Below are positions 14,103 to 21,866 of a DNA stretch of 46,537 nucleotides, in pieces. The stretch is taken from NCBI RefSeq assembly GCF_035506375.1, contig NZ_DATJPM010000048.1, positions 1 to 46,537 of the forward strand, in the 5' to 3' direction. Both the position numbers and the translations under genes were made by a program. The stretch is from Methanocella sp. (GTDB lineage Archaea; Halobacteriota; Methanocellia; Methanocellales; Methanocellaceae). The first letter of the stretch is position 1. Each line of letters begins with the position of its first letter. A model generated the notes under the pieces. The model was not told the origin of the DNA and made no database searches. It saw only the letters and a list, made by a program, of their open reading frames with translations.

Positions 14103-14118
14103 AGGCGCTAAGCGCCTT
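14102..14118 (+). promoter_or_regulatory. Intercistronic hairpin AAGGCGC-TAA-GCGCCTT
   Basis: A perfect 7-bp stem with a 3-nt loop begins at the last base of the KGG stop codon and ends just before the GGAGGT ribosome site (14121-14126) of the next gene. There is no T-run, so it is more likely an mRNA processing, stability or translation-tuning element within one transcript than a terminator. Confidence 0.4.
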
Positions 14119-14130
14119 ATGGAGGTAATT

Positions 14131-14325
14131 ATGGCTTCGATCATTGCAAAGGTTTCAAAATCTTTAAAGGGCATCCATTTCCCCGCAGATAAGGAGAAAT
14201 GCGTCGAGTATGCGGAAAAGAACATGGCTTCGGACGACGTCATAAACACGCTCCGGCATATGCCGGACGAGGAATACGACAGCATGGCCGGCGTCTGGCA
14301 TGCGGTAGGCCAGATGAAGCAGTAA
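14131..14325 (+). CDS. DUF2795 family small protein
   Basis: 64 residues from the ATG at 14131, chosen because GGAGGT lies 4-5 nt upstream; an in-frame ATG at 14119 overlaps the hairpin and lacks such a site. The sequence fits DUF2795: K-G-I-H-F-P-A-D-K-E near residue 12, Y-A-E-K-N-x-A near 28, then a Leu/Met/Pro-containing segment L-R-H-M-P-D-E-E-Y. Members are small helical proteins of unknown function, often near stress genes. Here it directly follows a KGG-repeat gene, suggesting co-expression under stress. Confidence 0.75.
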   Translation: MASIIAKVSKSLKGIHFPADKEKCVEYAEKNMASDDVINTLRHMPDEEYDSMAGVWHAVGQMKQ

Positions 14326-14462
14326 AAAAGAGCGAGAAGGCCGATCTTTCACTTTTAATTTTTAATCAGCTATAAGCTATTAGCGCAATGTATTTAACCC
14401 GGGGAAGGTTAAAGATAATTAATGATTGTTCGTAAAGTATAAAACAAATACGAGGTCAGTTT

Positions 14463-14681
14463 ATGAAGTGCCATGTTCATACGGATACCGAAGCGGTCGA
14501 TAAATGCACCATCTGCGGCCAGATGATCTGCCAGGATTGCCGGCTGGATTTCGACGGTAAGGCGGTATGCAAGTCCTGCGCGATACCTTTATCGAAGGTT
14601 TATGCCTCCATCTGCTCGGGCTCGGCCGGAGCGCTGGAATCCAGGGTGAAAATCATCGATAATAAGGAACAAAAGAAATAA
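14463..14681 (+). CDS. Small B-box-like zinc-binding protein
   Basis: 72 residues. The metal-binding pattern is C-H-V-H...C-T-I-C...C-Q-D-C...C-K-S-C (residues 3-40), which resembles B-box type zinc fingers of archaeal membrane proteins. The C-terminal third is short and moderately hydrophobic, with no clear membrane span, so this may be a minimal form. A TATA-like AAGTATAAAAC lies about 22 nt before the ATG, so the mRNA is probably almost leaderless. No functional partner is evident. Confidence 0.65.
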   Translation: MKCHVHTDTEAVDKCTICGQMICQDCRLDFDGKAVCKSCAIPLSKVYASICSGSAGALESRVKIIDNKEQKK

Positions 14682-14693
14682 GCCTGTTTTATT

Positions 14694-15020
14694 TTATTCG
14701 TCTTTCTCCTCGTCTGTTTCGAGGTCAAGATCCCGCTCGTCCTCGTAGCTGCAGTTCTGGTTCCCGGGGACTGTGGTCAGCTGCCTGATAGTGGCGACGG
14801 TATCTTCCGTCGTGTCCCGGAAGTGCTTCAGGAAGGCGTCATAGGCGGATAGCAGCTCGATTAGCCGATGCATGCTCTCGCCGTCGAGCGTCATCTCGTC
14901 GTTCACGTCCAGCTTGGCGTCCTCCAGCATGATCGATATCCGCTCAATGAGTAGTATTTGCTCGTCCAAGCGCTCGTTCAGCTCTTCACCGGTGAGCTTC
15001 ACGGTCATTTTTTTCATCAT
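14694..15020 (-). CDS. Hypothetical acidic helical protein
   Basis: 108 residues, starting ATG-ATG. The sequence is highly charged and predicted mostly helical, with a heptad-like Leu/Ile pattern in residues 9-40 (E-E-L-N-E-R-L-D-E-Q-I-L) and a strongly acidic tail (D-L-D-L-E-T-D-E-E-K-D-E). There is no signal peptide or membrane span, and I do not recognise the family. It is convergent with the B-box-like gene, with only 12 nt between stops, and codon use matches its neighbours. Confidence 0.6.
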   Translation of the reverse strand: MMKKMTVKLTGEELNERLDEQILLIERISIMLEDAKLDVNDEMTLDGESMHRLIELLSAYDAFLKHFRDTTEDTVATIRQLTTVPGNQNCSYEDERDLDLETDEEKDE

Positions 15021-15100
15021 GTACGCTATGGCCTTCTGCTTACATATATTTTTTATGAATCATTTCCCGGCACTTCACAGAGTGCGCGCGCCGACTGCTA

Positions 15101-15517
15101 TTACGCTGACTTGATATCTTCCACTTTTTCTTTCTTCCGGTAGACCATGCCCTGGAAGATGGCGAGCAGCTCACCCGACTCGTTGGTGATGTCGATGGTG
15201 TACGTGCCGATCTTCGAGTTGATAGAGACCTCCCGCGCGTCCGCGAATAAAAGGCCCGATGACACGGCCTTCATGTAGGAGATGTTGGCGTTGATGGCCA
15301 CGGCCACGTTGCCCCGGGAGTTGGACGCCGCCGCGAAGGTGAAATCGGCAAGCGTAAAAAGAGCCGCTCCATGGACGATGCCCAGGCCGTTGAGGTGCTG
15401 CGGGGTCACCGGCATGGACGACCGGGCGTGCCCGTCGGCCGCCTCGAGCAAAGTAATGCCGTTATATTCTGCGAACTTATCCCTTTTGAAAAAACGTTTT
15501 AAGTCTTCGGATGTCAT
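15101..15517 (-). CDS. PaaI-type hotdog thioesterase
   Basis: 138 residues, typical for single-domain hotdog thioesterases of the PaaI/YdiI group, which hydrolyse acyl-CoA esters. The signature is N-G-L-G-I-V-H-G-A-A-L-F-T-L-A-D near residues 42-58, the loop and long helix of the hotdog fold, followed by A-I-N-A-N-I-S-Y-M-K. The protein is cytoplasmic and likely an oligomer. The substrate cannot be judged from sequence. The gene stands alone between a hypothetical gene and an MTH865 gene. Confidence 0.85.
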   Translation of the reverse strand: MTSEDLKRFFKRDKFAEYNGITLLEAADGHARSSMPVTPQHLNGLGIVHGAALFTLADFTFAAASNSRGNVAVAINANISYMKAVSSGLLFADAREVSINSKIGTYTIDITNESGELLAIFQGMVYRKKEKVEDIKSA

Positions 15518-15614
15518 CTACGACTATGATACGTGCTAACATATATCTATTTATCGTTTATCACGCTACGGAAAGGCTTTAAAGTTAACCGCAAATGGAG
15601 CAATTGGTGATTTT

Positions 15615-15917
15615 TTGCCCATCAAGAAGCCCAACTATAGTGAATTCGCGCAGGCACCGGGTGACTCCGCGATCAAAGAGCTGGAAATGATGAAGGTGAC
15701 CATCGTCTCGCAGATGGAAGGCGCGGGCGTGAAGTTCCCCATCAAGAATAAGGCAGAGCTGCTTAAGGTCTTCCCTAAGGCGACGCCCATGGGCTGCAGC
15801 TATAAGGGAAAAACCATGACAATGTTCGACCTGATATCGCACCTCGACGACTCCGACTTCCCCATCAAGAACGCCGGGGACGCGGCGGCCCTCATCACCA
15901 CGCGGTGCTTTATTTAG
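15615..15917 (+). CDS. MTH865-family protein
   Basis: About 100 residues. The pattern matches the small archaeal MTH865 family: an N-terminal helix ending M-K-x-T-I-V-S-Q-M-E-G-A, then P-I-K-N-K-A-E-L-L-K-V-F-P and a C-terminal repeat-like S-D-F-P-I-K-N-A-G-D-A-A. The family forms small helical domains of unknown function (EF-hand-like fold). The only in-frame start seen is TTG at 15615; the nearby ATG (15595) and GTG (15608) are out of frame. TTTAAAG at about 15578 could place transcription start close to it. Confidence 0.75.
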   Translation: MPIKKPNYSEFAQAPGDSAIKELEMMKVTIVSQMEGAGVKFPIKNKAELLKVFPKATPMGCSYKGKTMTMFDLISHLDDSDFPIKNAGDAAALITTRCFI

Positions 15918-16204
15918 ACGAGCTTGTTTTAATTTCCTTATTTTTACTCCGTTGAATATAATATGTTATTGGTGCCTGTAAGGCCCCCTAAGAATTGTTA
16001 TATTGCTTAAAAATAATCGTTTGCGCTCTTTAAGGCACAAAGTCGACGGAGGCGCTATTTTTACCACAAAGGCCAATATTTCCGCGCTTATAATAGAGGC
16101 GCCTGCTTTTCCGCCTTAAAATTTCATTCTGGCTTTAAGTTGACTAAGGGCACTTAAAACCAGATCGTTTAAGAACTAATATGTGTATATATGCAACACA
16201 TAGC
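15918..16204. other. Non-coding AT-rich gap
   Basis: About 290 bases between an MTH865 gene and a convergent Pro-rich membrane protein gene. No ORF with a convincing start and no tRNA-like fold is seen. Two similar blocks, GGAGGCGCTATTTTT (near 16049) and GAGGCGCCTGCTTTT (near 16106), may be chance or weak terminators. Confidence 0.4.
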
Positions 16205-16594
16205 TTATTTTGAGGCGTTTTTCCATAGCGTGTCAGTCCAGCTCAGCGGCGATGCCTCAGGCATGGGCGACCAGGCCGGCATGGGTTTCCACGGTTCCAT
16301 CGCTGCACTCGTGGTCGGCGAGGGCGCGTGGCTCGGCGTCGGGCTCGGAGGAGCGGCCGGCTTACGATGTATTACATTAGTTGGTGCGGGGGACGGCGTG
16401 GCGGTTATGTTAACCGGCCCTGGGACTATGTCGGAGGTGTTTAGCATCGCAATGACCGGCTTCCCGGCATTCGCGGCGGGCGTTGCGGACGGCGATACCG
16501 CCGGGGCGGTCGCGGGCTGGTTCTGGTTGATAAGCAGCAGCACGACGAAGGATGATAGCAGAAGGATAGTGATGGCAAGGGCTTTACGGTCCAT
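16205..16594 (-). CDS. Pro/Ser/Thr-rich single-span membrane protein
   Basis: About 129 residues from the ATG at 16594, chosen because GGGAG lies 6 nt upstream; a GTG at 16606 is also in frame. Residues about 6-23 form one hydrophobic span (A-L-A-I-T-I-L-L-L-S-S-F-V-V-L-L-L). The remainder is almost all Pro, Ala, Ser and Thr, as in extracellular linker or glycosylated stalk regions, with several Trp-Pro near the end. No catalytic or binding domain is visible. It may be a cell-surface spacer protein. An ORF also runs on the opposite strand here but lacks coding features. Confidence 0.6.
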   Translation of the reverse strand: MDRKALAITILLLSSFVVLLLINQNQPATAPAVSPSATPAANAGKPVIAMLNTSDIVPGPVNITATPSPAPTNVIHRKPAAPPSPTPSHAPSPTTSAAMEPWKPMPAWSPMPEASPLSWTDTLWKNASK

Positions 16595-16781
16595 GATTAC
16601 TCCCACAGCGATTATTATATTATCATATATTTATAAAATGCTGTGTATAAAAACTATTAAACGCTAAAAAAACGACGGCCCGTCGATAATCCATGCAATG
16701 TACGCCACAAGGGGCGGCATTCTGCACGATAGAGGCATAAAGCTATTTTAAATGGCACGGACCCGGTATAGAGTGACGATC

Positions 16782-17285
16782 ATGTACTCCGAGGAGATGA
16801 ATGTCGAAAAGGAGAATAAGGCGCTGGTGAGGCGCTTCTACGAGGACTTCTACAACCGGTCCCGCCTGGATGCGATCGACGATATGTTCGACCCGTCCTA
16901 CATCCATCACACGCCCGAAGTCCCTGAAGAGAAAATGAGCTACGAGGAGTACCGTGAGCACATACTTTCTCTGGCCCGTGCCTTCCCCCACATGAAAGTC
17001 ACCATCGATGACCAGGTCGCGGAGAAGGACAGGGTCGCGACCAGGTATACGATGTATGGCATACAGGAGGGCGACTTGCCGGGCATACCCGCACGAGGGC
17101 GTGACGTCAAAGTCGCCGCGATGACCATACTGTCCGTGAAGGGCGGCCGGATCGTGGAAGGCTGGGAGGTCTATGACTCGCTCGACATGGCCCTTCAGCT
17201 AGGTGTCGCCCAGGTCGTTTCCACCTTGAGTAAAGGGCCGCAGGAGAAAGGGTATTTTACCGGCTGGGAAGACTATAACGTATAA
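16782..17285 (+). CDS. SnoaL-like (NTF2-fold) protein
   Basis: 167 residues from the ATG at 16782. An upstream in-frame ATG at 16752 is unlikely because TATTTTAAAT (about 16742-16751) would start transcription near 16772. The pattern fits the SnoaL-like ester cyclase/polyketide cyclase group of the NTF2 fold: an N-terminal helix (K-A-L-V-R-R-F-Y-E-D-F-Y-N), F-D-P-S-Y-I-H-H-T-P, A-F-P-H-M-K-V-T-I-D-D and G-G-R-I-V-E-G-W-E-V-Y-D. These bind small hydrophobic ligands; the real reaction is unknown. Confidence 0.75.
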   Translation: MYSEEMNVEKENKALVRRFYEDFYNRSRLDAIDDMFDPSYIHHTPEVPEEKMSYEEYREHILSLARAFPHMKVTIDDQVAEKDRVATRYTMYGIQEGDLPGIPARGRDVKVAAMTILSVKGGRIVEGWEVYDSLDMALQLGVAQVVSTLSKGPQEKGYFTGWEDYNV

Positions 17286-17464
17286 ACACTTATTACCCAT
17301 TCCGGCCTAATGCGTATTTGTCATGCCTTCTACACACGATAGCCCGTCCCTTGCGACCATTGGCGGATTACTCTCATACTGCCATTCTGTATTTCACGCT
17401 CGCCTCCGCGAGGCTGTGAGCGTGCCAAAAGCTTTATTCTTCTATCCAACTTTTTCAGTTCCAC

Positions 17465-17920
17465 ATGAGCACGGGCAATTTTTTCGAGCGGTGTAAACGA
17501 TGCAAGGCCTGCTGCCGCACGTCGGACCGCTTCGTGCACATCCACGTCTGCGGCCACGAGAAGCGGCTAATGGAATTGCTGGCATATCAGGGAAGGGACA
17601 CTAAAGAGATCCTCGTCCCTTACGGCGCGTCGTGCCCGTTCCTGAACGGGTCGGGCTGCACGCTGGCCGATATTAAGCCTTTACAGTGCCGCATGTACCC
17701 GCTGCTCTTTCTCAGGGGCGGTTCGCTGGGAGTCGACCCGGCCTGTACGAGCAGCGAGGAATACATGGCTCAGCTCGAGGATGCGTCCAGCGAAGCCTGG
17801 CAGCATTACGACGCCATGCGAAAAGAGGCGGCCATGCTCTCGGATAAGGAAAAAGCGCTCCTTGCGGAATGGAGCCATTATGTCCCGGACGTTGTCGTCA
17901 TTAAGACGGATGGCGAATAA
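17465..17920 (+). CDS. YkgJ-family cysteine cluster protein
   Basis: 151 residues. It has the YkgJ/CxxCxxCC pattern: C-K-R-C-K-A-C-C-R near residues 10-18, S-C-P-F-L-N-G-S-G-C near 57-66, then K-P-L-Q-C-R-M-Y-P-L. This family is thought to bind an Fe-S or zinc centre; its function is not firmly known. There is no signal peptide. The start at 17465 begins the conserved region within ten residues. It ends 15 nt before a HAD phosphatase gene on the same strand. Confidence 0.8.
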   Translation: MSTGNFFERCKRCKACCRTSDRFVHIHVCGHEKRLMELLAYQGRDTKEILVPYGASCPFLNGSGCTLADIKPLQCRMYPLLFLRGGSLGVDPACTSSEEYMAQLEDASSEAWQHYDAMRKEAAMLSDKEKALLAEWSHYVPDVVVIKTDGE

Positions 17921-17935
17921 CTATAACTACCCTCA

Positions 17936-18655
17936 ATGGAAATATCCGGGATGATGCAGCCCCACTGTTCCATTAACGTCCGGCGGTATCGGGCAATCCT
18001 GTTCGACCTTGACGGTGTTATCACGGACACGATGGAGTTCCACTACGAGGCGTTCCACACGGCGTTCAAGCGGCTCGGCATCGACGTTACGCCCCGGGAT
18101 ATTTACACGCGGGAGGGCATGCCCTCTATGAAGCTGGGTAAAGAGCTGATCGAGGAATATGGCGTCCGGGCGAGCGAGGAAGAGCTAAGGCGGACCGTCG
18201 AGGAGAAGCGGGAGCTGTACCGGGAGATCGCTTCGGGAAAGATCAAAGCCTATCCCGGCGTCCCGGAGACGCTGGCCATGCTCCGCGAGAACGGCGTGAA
18301 GCTGGGCCTGGTGACGGGCAGCAATCGTAAGTCCGTCATGAAGGTCGTGGGAGAGGCAGGCTTGAACGGCATGTTCGATACCATCGTGACCGCCGAGGAC
18401 ACGGAGAAAGGCAAGCCGTTTCCCGATCCATACTGGAAGGGAATGGAGATGCTCGGCGTGGATAAGGCGTATAGCGTGGTCGTGGAGAACGCGCCGATGG
18501 GCATAATGTCGGCAAAAGCGGCGGGCGCCGACTACGTCATCGCCGTGACGACGACCCTGCCGAAAGAATATTTTAAGGACGCCGACGACATCATGCCTTC
18601 TTTTGTAGATCTTGGCGATTGCCTGGCGCGGCGAATGGAAAATAAGCTCTCCTGA
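17936..18655 (+). CDS. HAD-family phosphatase (beta-phosphoglucomutase-like)
   Basis: 239 residues. HAD motifs are in order: F-D-L-D-G-V-I-T-D-T (motif I, about 22-31), L-V-T-G-S-N-R (motif II, about 123), G-K-P-F-P-D-P-Y (motif III, about 163) and V-V-E-N-A-P-M-G (motif IV). The alpha-helical cap between motifs I and II is of the type found in phosphoglycolate phosphatase and beta-phosphoglucomutase-like proteins. The substrate is probably a small phosphorylated metabolite. Motif IV has Glu-Asn where many members have Glu-Asp or Asp-Ser. It is followed by a 9-bp hairpin. Confidence 0.85.
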   Translation: MEISGMMQPHCSINVRRYRAILFDLDGVITDTMEFHYEAFHTAFKRLGIDVTPRDIYTREGMPSMKLGKELIEEYGVRASEEELRRTVEEKRELYREIASGKIKAYPGVPETLAMLRENGVKLGLVTGSNRKSVMKVVGEAGLNGMFDTIVTAEDTEKGKPFPDPYWKGMEMLGVDKAYSVVVENAPMGIMSAKAAGADYVIAVTTTLPKEYFKDADDIMPSFVDLGDCLARRMENKLS

Positions 18656-18663
18656 GGGACTTT

Positions 18664-18690
18664 CCTGTAGATCTCATCCATATCTACAGG
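18664..18690 (+). terminator. Hairpin downstream of the HAD gene
   Basis: CCTGTAGAT (18664-18672) pairs perfectly with ATCTACAGG (18682-18690) around a 9-nt loop, starting 9 nt after the stop codon. The T content downstream is modest (CATTCTGACCTTTATT). Probably a terminator or 3'-end stabiliser. Confidence 0.5.
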
Positions 18691-18921
18691 CATTCTGACC
18701 TTTATTGCTGTGGTATATCCTTCTTACATTGTTGTATAAGCTTCGCGGGCTTAAAACGGGCCATCCGGACAGATAACGGCTATTTTTCAACACGGCAACC
18801 GTTATTAATAATTATAGTTATCAGAATAAATACATAGATTTGCCCGGCGGGCGAATAAGCCGGCCTTTATAATTATACCTTTTTTATTATTACGGCAGGA
18901 AAAGGCATATATCCTATACTT

Positions 18922-19509
18922 ATGCTTATAAAATGTGTGGATTTCAGCCAGGACTATTACGAGATACTGGGGCTTAACAGTAACGCCACCTCCGACGATA
19001 TCAAAAAAGCGTACAGGGAGCTGGCTAAAAAATACCACCCGGATATAAACAGGTCATCGACCTCGGAGGAGCTCTTCAAGCTCATCTCGGAGGCGTACGA
19101 AGTCCTGTCCGACGATGCGAAGAGAAAGGAATATGACCTCTACCGTAAGTTCGAGATGGGAGGAGAACACGAAGAAGGCCAGGCAAAGGAGGCCCGTGCC
19201 GCCACCAACGGCGGCATGAGCACCCCTGCGACCGAAGTCGCGCGGCCGAAAACGAGGGCATCCCGCAACGTCCCGACGATGGACCGTGCGCAGATACTCT
19301 TCCTTTCGCTCATCGTCCCTGGCTATTACAATATCCTTGCCGGCGAAAAGAAGCTCGGCTACATGATCTTCGCCATATACTTCGTATTCTGGGCCCTGGC
19401 CTTTACCCTGAGCCTGCCCATCGGAGTTCTCGCTATACTGGTCTGGATCGGCTCATTCTATGACGCCTATAGTAATACAACCGGCAGCTCGCATGGGGTG
19501 AAGCGATGA
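18922..19509 (+). CDS. Membrane-anchored J-domain protein
   Basis: 195 residues. The J domain spans about 10-75 with Y-Y-E-I-L-G, the H-P-D tripeptide and a typical helix IV. A charged Ala/Thr-rich linker follows (about 80-118). The C-terminal part (about 125-185) has two hydrophobic spans, with P-G-Y-Y-N-I-L-A-G-E-K-K-L-G-Y between, resembling a TM2-type domain. It may recruit a DnaK chaperone to the membrane; a dnaK gene lies 9 kb downstream. It lacks the Gly/Phe and zinc regions of the full DnaJ at 26841. Its TGA overlaps the next gene's ATG by 4 nt. Confidence 0.8.
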   Translation: MLIKCVDFSQDYYEILGLNSNATSDDIKKAYRELAKKYHPDINRSSTSEELFKLISEAYEVLSDDAKRKEYDLYRKFEMGGEHEEGQAKEARAATNGGMSTPATEVARPKTRASRNVPTMDRAQILFLSLIVPGYYNILAGEKKLGYMIFAIYFVFWALAFTLSLPIGVLAILVWIGSFYDAYSNTTGSSHGVKR

Positions 19510-20117
19510 AGCCTGTGATCCGTGCCGCTTTTATCCTGTTGTTTATCTTTGCCGTCACAGGGATGCTTGCGCTGCAAATGCACACATCCCGGGCTCAATA
19601 CCTCGGCGGCCAGGACTCGATCTCAGGGCGGGTGTACGACGCCAATCATAACGCCATTCCTGGGGCCAAGGTCACGATATATTATACGAAGTTCGTGGTC
19701 AACAGCTACGTGGCGGCGGATGCCATTAAGTCTGCCGATAACCCCCAGTTCACGAGTAACGGGAGCAAATCGCTCACCGGCTTTTACCAGTTTTCGGGCT
19801 TGACGCAGGACGTCTATATTATTACGGCCGAGAAGGACGGCATCGCATACTCAGAGACGGTCCAGCTTCGCGAAGGGACGAAAACCGTGGACATCATGAT
19901 ACCTGGATATATAGAAAAGAGTTATTCGGCCAGTGTGACCCCCACTCCAAAGCCCAGCCCGACATCTTCTAACGTCATTCCGCCTGTCATCGTCCCGGAG
20001 CCGGATTTAGGCGCAATTATTTCAAGCGTCGCCCGCCTGGCGCTGATGACGATCGTCGGCCTGCAATTCGTTGCCGGGATGTTCATCATCGCTTTACGTA
20101 TCGGCCAGCCTAAATAG
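19506..20117 (+). CDS. Surface protein with a carboxypeptidase-regulatory-like domain
   Basis: 203 residues. It has a signal peptide (about 1-28), a beta-sandwich of the carboxypeptidase regulatory-like type (about 38-135; I-S-G-R-V-Y-D-A-N-H-N-A-I-P-G-A-K-V, then G-F-Y-Q-F-S-G-L), a Pro/Ser/Thr-rich linker (about 140-160) and a C-terminal membrane span (about 170-195). The domain therefore faces outside, held by the C-terminal anchor. Its ATG overlaps the stop of the membrane J-protein and GGGGTGAAG precedes it, so the two genes form a coupled pair. No enzymatic residues are seen. Confidence 0.75.
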   Translation: MKPVIRAAFILLFIFAVTGMLALQMHTSRAQYLGGQDSISGRVYDANHNAIPGAKVTIYYTKFVVNSYVAADAIKSADNPQFTSNGSKSLTGFYQFSGLTQDVYIITAEKDGIAYSETVQLREGTKTVDIMIPGYIEKSYSASVTPTPKPSPTSSNVIPPVIVPEPDLGAIISSVARLALMTIVGLQFVAGMFIIALRIGQPK

Positions 20118-20173
20118 TATAATGGCCATATGGATATACTTTTAAGGTTTTAGGGCTACGTGTATGTGATATA

Positions 20174-20620
20174 ATGACGTTCAGGATCCTTCTTGCGACG
20201 GACGGCTCGCCTTTTAGTAATAAAGCGGCCGATTATTGTATCGACATGGCGAAAAAGCTTAACGCCGACGTGACGGCCGTATACGTCATCAGCATGAAGC
20301 ACTTCGAGATCTACGCGCTGGAGCACCACGACGATATAACCGGCTACGAGGACGAGAACATCCGCGTCTCGAAAGAGGCAAACTCGGCGGTAGACTATGC
20401 GGCACACCGGGCAGGGGAGAAGGGCGTAATCATGACGACGCGTATAGTGCGCGGCTATCCGGCCGATGAGATCGTCAAGATCGCAAAGGACGAGAACTTC
20501 GACCTCATCGTCGTAGGTAACCTGGGCAAGTCCGGCATCGAGCGGGCGCTCATGGGCAGCGTCTCCGGGGCCATAGTCATGCACGCGCCATGCCCGGTAC
20601 TCGTCGTGCGTGGCAGGTGA
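20174..20620 (+). CDS. Universal stress protein (UspA family)
   Basis: 148 residues, the usual length for single UspA domains. It starts with the beta-strand I-L-L-A-T-D-G-S, and the C-terminal ATP-binding signature G-N-L-G-K-S-G-I-E-R-A-L-M-G-S-V-S (about 115-131) fits the ATP-binding subclass pattern G-x2-G-x9-G-S. It is cytoplasmic and likely dimeric. It ends upstream of a strong hairpin shared with the convergent gene. Confidence 0.9.
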   Translation: MTFRILLATDGSPFSNKAADYCIDMAKKLNADVTAVYVISMKHFEIYALEHHDDITGYEDENIRVSKEANSAVDYAAHRAGEKGVIMTTRIVRGYPADEIVKIAKDENFDLIVVGNLGKSGIERALMGSVSGAIVMHAPCPVLVVRGR

Positions 20621-20656
20621 ATTAATAAGTCCCTCTAAGCATTAAAAGAATGCTCT

Positions 20657-20700
20657 AAGACGTTTTCAGCCATGGGCAACTTCGTGGCTGAAAACGTCTT
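20657..20700. terminator. 16-bp perfect hairpin between convergent genes
   Basis: AAGACGTTTTCAGCCA (20657-20672) pairs perfectly with TGGCTGAAAACGTCTT (20685-20700) around a 12-nt loop, followed by TTATCATGCTTATTATTTTT. A second small inverted repeat, AGCATT/AATGCT, precedes it. It lies between a plus-strand usp gene and a minus-strand hypothetical gene, so it probably ends transcription from both sides. Confidence 0.7.
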
Positions 20701-20740
20701 TTATCATGCTTATTATTTTTCGATGAACTTAAACTGGCAG

Positions 20741-21673
20741 TTAGTTGCAGTCTATCCTTGCCGTGGTGAGTATCGGCCGGGCCTTGAGCGCCTTCTCGAC
20801 ATCTTCCAGGGGCGCCTCATGGAACTTTAACGAGATGGCATCCTTAACGTTTTGCAATGCGCCCCCTATCGTGGTGGATTTTACGCGGACGCCCGCCTGC
20901 GGTGCATTGGCAAGGTAATATCGTGTGCCGTTCTTGTAGGGAGAAAGCGATATCAAAAAGCGTTTCACGGAAAAGGAGTTTTTAAGGGTTAATTGCACGT
21001 CTACCGGGCCAAAGATCGGCTCGGCACACAATATATGACCCCGGGCTACACCGGGGTTATCGGATAAGGCCCGTTCAAGCCGGCTTAGCGCTTCACACGG
21101 GTCAGCCGCACTTGAGCTCAGGGAAATCTCGGGGGATGAAGCCTTGAAGGAGCCGTTATTGCGCTCTATGATGGCGCTGATCTCGGTGGGGCGCTGCATC
21201 TCCCCGTTAAGGTCGAACGTAGTGACCAGCGGGGCCCGGGGCAATTCACGTATCAGGTCGTTCATGCACTCGTCCTGATAGCGGGCCTCGATTATCTCCC
21301 CCAGAGTCTTGAAAGATTCGAGCAGCGTATCGGACTCCGTGGAAGAGTAGTTGGTCGGACACGTGGAAACGAACTGGCGGCGGCCATGGTCGTCCAGGGC
21401 GTCATAGGAGCAGCCGAGAAAAGTCTGTTTTAAAGAGCCGTCGCGCAGGGGCAGGACCGTGTCGATACAGGTGATATACGGGCGGACATAATCAAAACGG
21501 CCGAGAGAATAAAAGCCCGAAGACAGGTCTGAGCGGACCCGCGACCTCAGCCGCATGAGCGAACGATAAAAGTCTCTGTCTTTGGCCCTTGAGCAATCGT
21601 GCTCGGAGATATAACACGGGTTTGACCCGCCGACCTGGTATACGATCGCGTCAAGCCTGGCTCGCCGGAGCAT
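20741..21673 (-). CDS. Hypothetical protein, no recognised family
   Basis: About 310 residues from the ATG at 21673 (a TTG at 21679 is also in frame). I do not recognise the family. There is no signal peptide or membrane span. The N-terminal half is rich in Asp, Arg and Tyr; the middle has two Ser-rich acidic stretches; the C-terminal half reads as alternating strands and helices (V-D-V-Q-L-T-L-K-N-S-F-S-V-K-R-F-L-I-S-L). There is no obvious catalytic motif. Codon use matches the surrounding GC-rich genes. It stands alone, with a terminator-like hairpin downstream. Confidence 0.55.
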   Translation of the reverse strand: MLRRARLDAIVYQVGGSNPCYISEHDCSRAKDRDFYRSLMRLRSRVRSDLSSGFYSLGRFDYVRPYITCIDTVLPLRDGSLKQTFLGCSYDALDDHGRRQFVSTCPTNYSSTESDTLLESFKTLGEIIEARYQDECMNDLIRELPRAPLVTTFDLNGEMQRPTEISAIIERNNGSFKASSPEISLSSSAADPCEALSRLERALSDNPGVARGHILCAEPIFGPVDVQLTLKNSFSVKRFLISLSPYKNGTRYYLANAPQAGVRVKSTTIGGALQNVKDAISLKFHEAPLEDVEKALKARPILTTARIDCN

Positions 21674-21866
21674 GTACAATCATCCGATCTTATCATATAT
21701 ACATTTTACTATTTATTGTAGAATTTATTTACAATTATGATTAATTTGTCATAAATGTTCGGAATTAATTGCATGACAGTTAAAATTTTGTAATAAAGTG
21801 CATTTACCCTTAAAGTCGGTTAATCTTATAAATGCGGCATTACGAGTATTTACTTGAGGGGATACT

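Noticed and set aside
16191..16667. Plus-strand ORF of 158 codons opposite the Pro-rich membrane protein
   Set aside because: The minus-strand reading has a ribosome site, a membrane span and a sensible Pro/Ser/Thr stalk; the plus reading looks like its shadow.
17330..17557. Minus-strand ORF upstream of the YkgJ-type gene
   Set aside because: It overlaps the conserved YkgJ N terminus, has no ribosome site and shows no recognisable motif.
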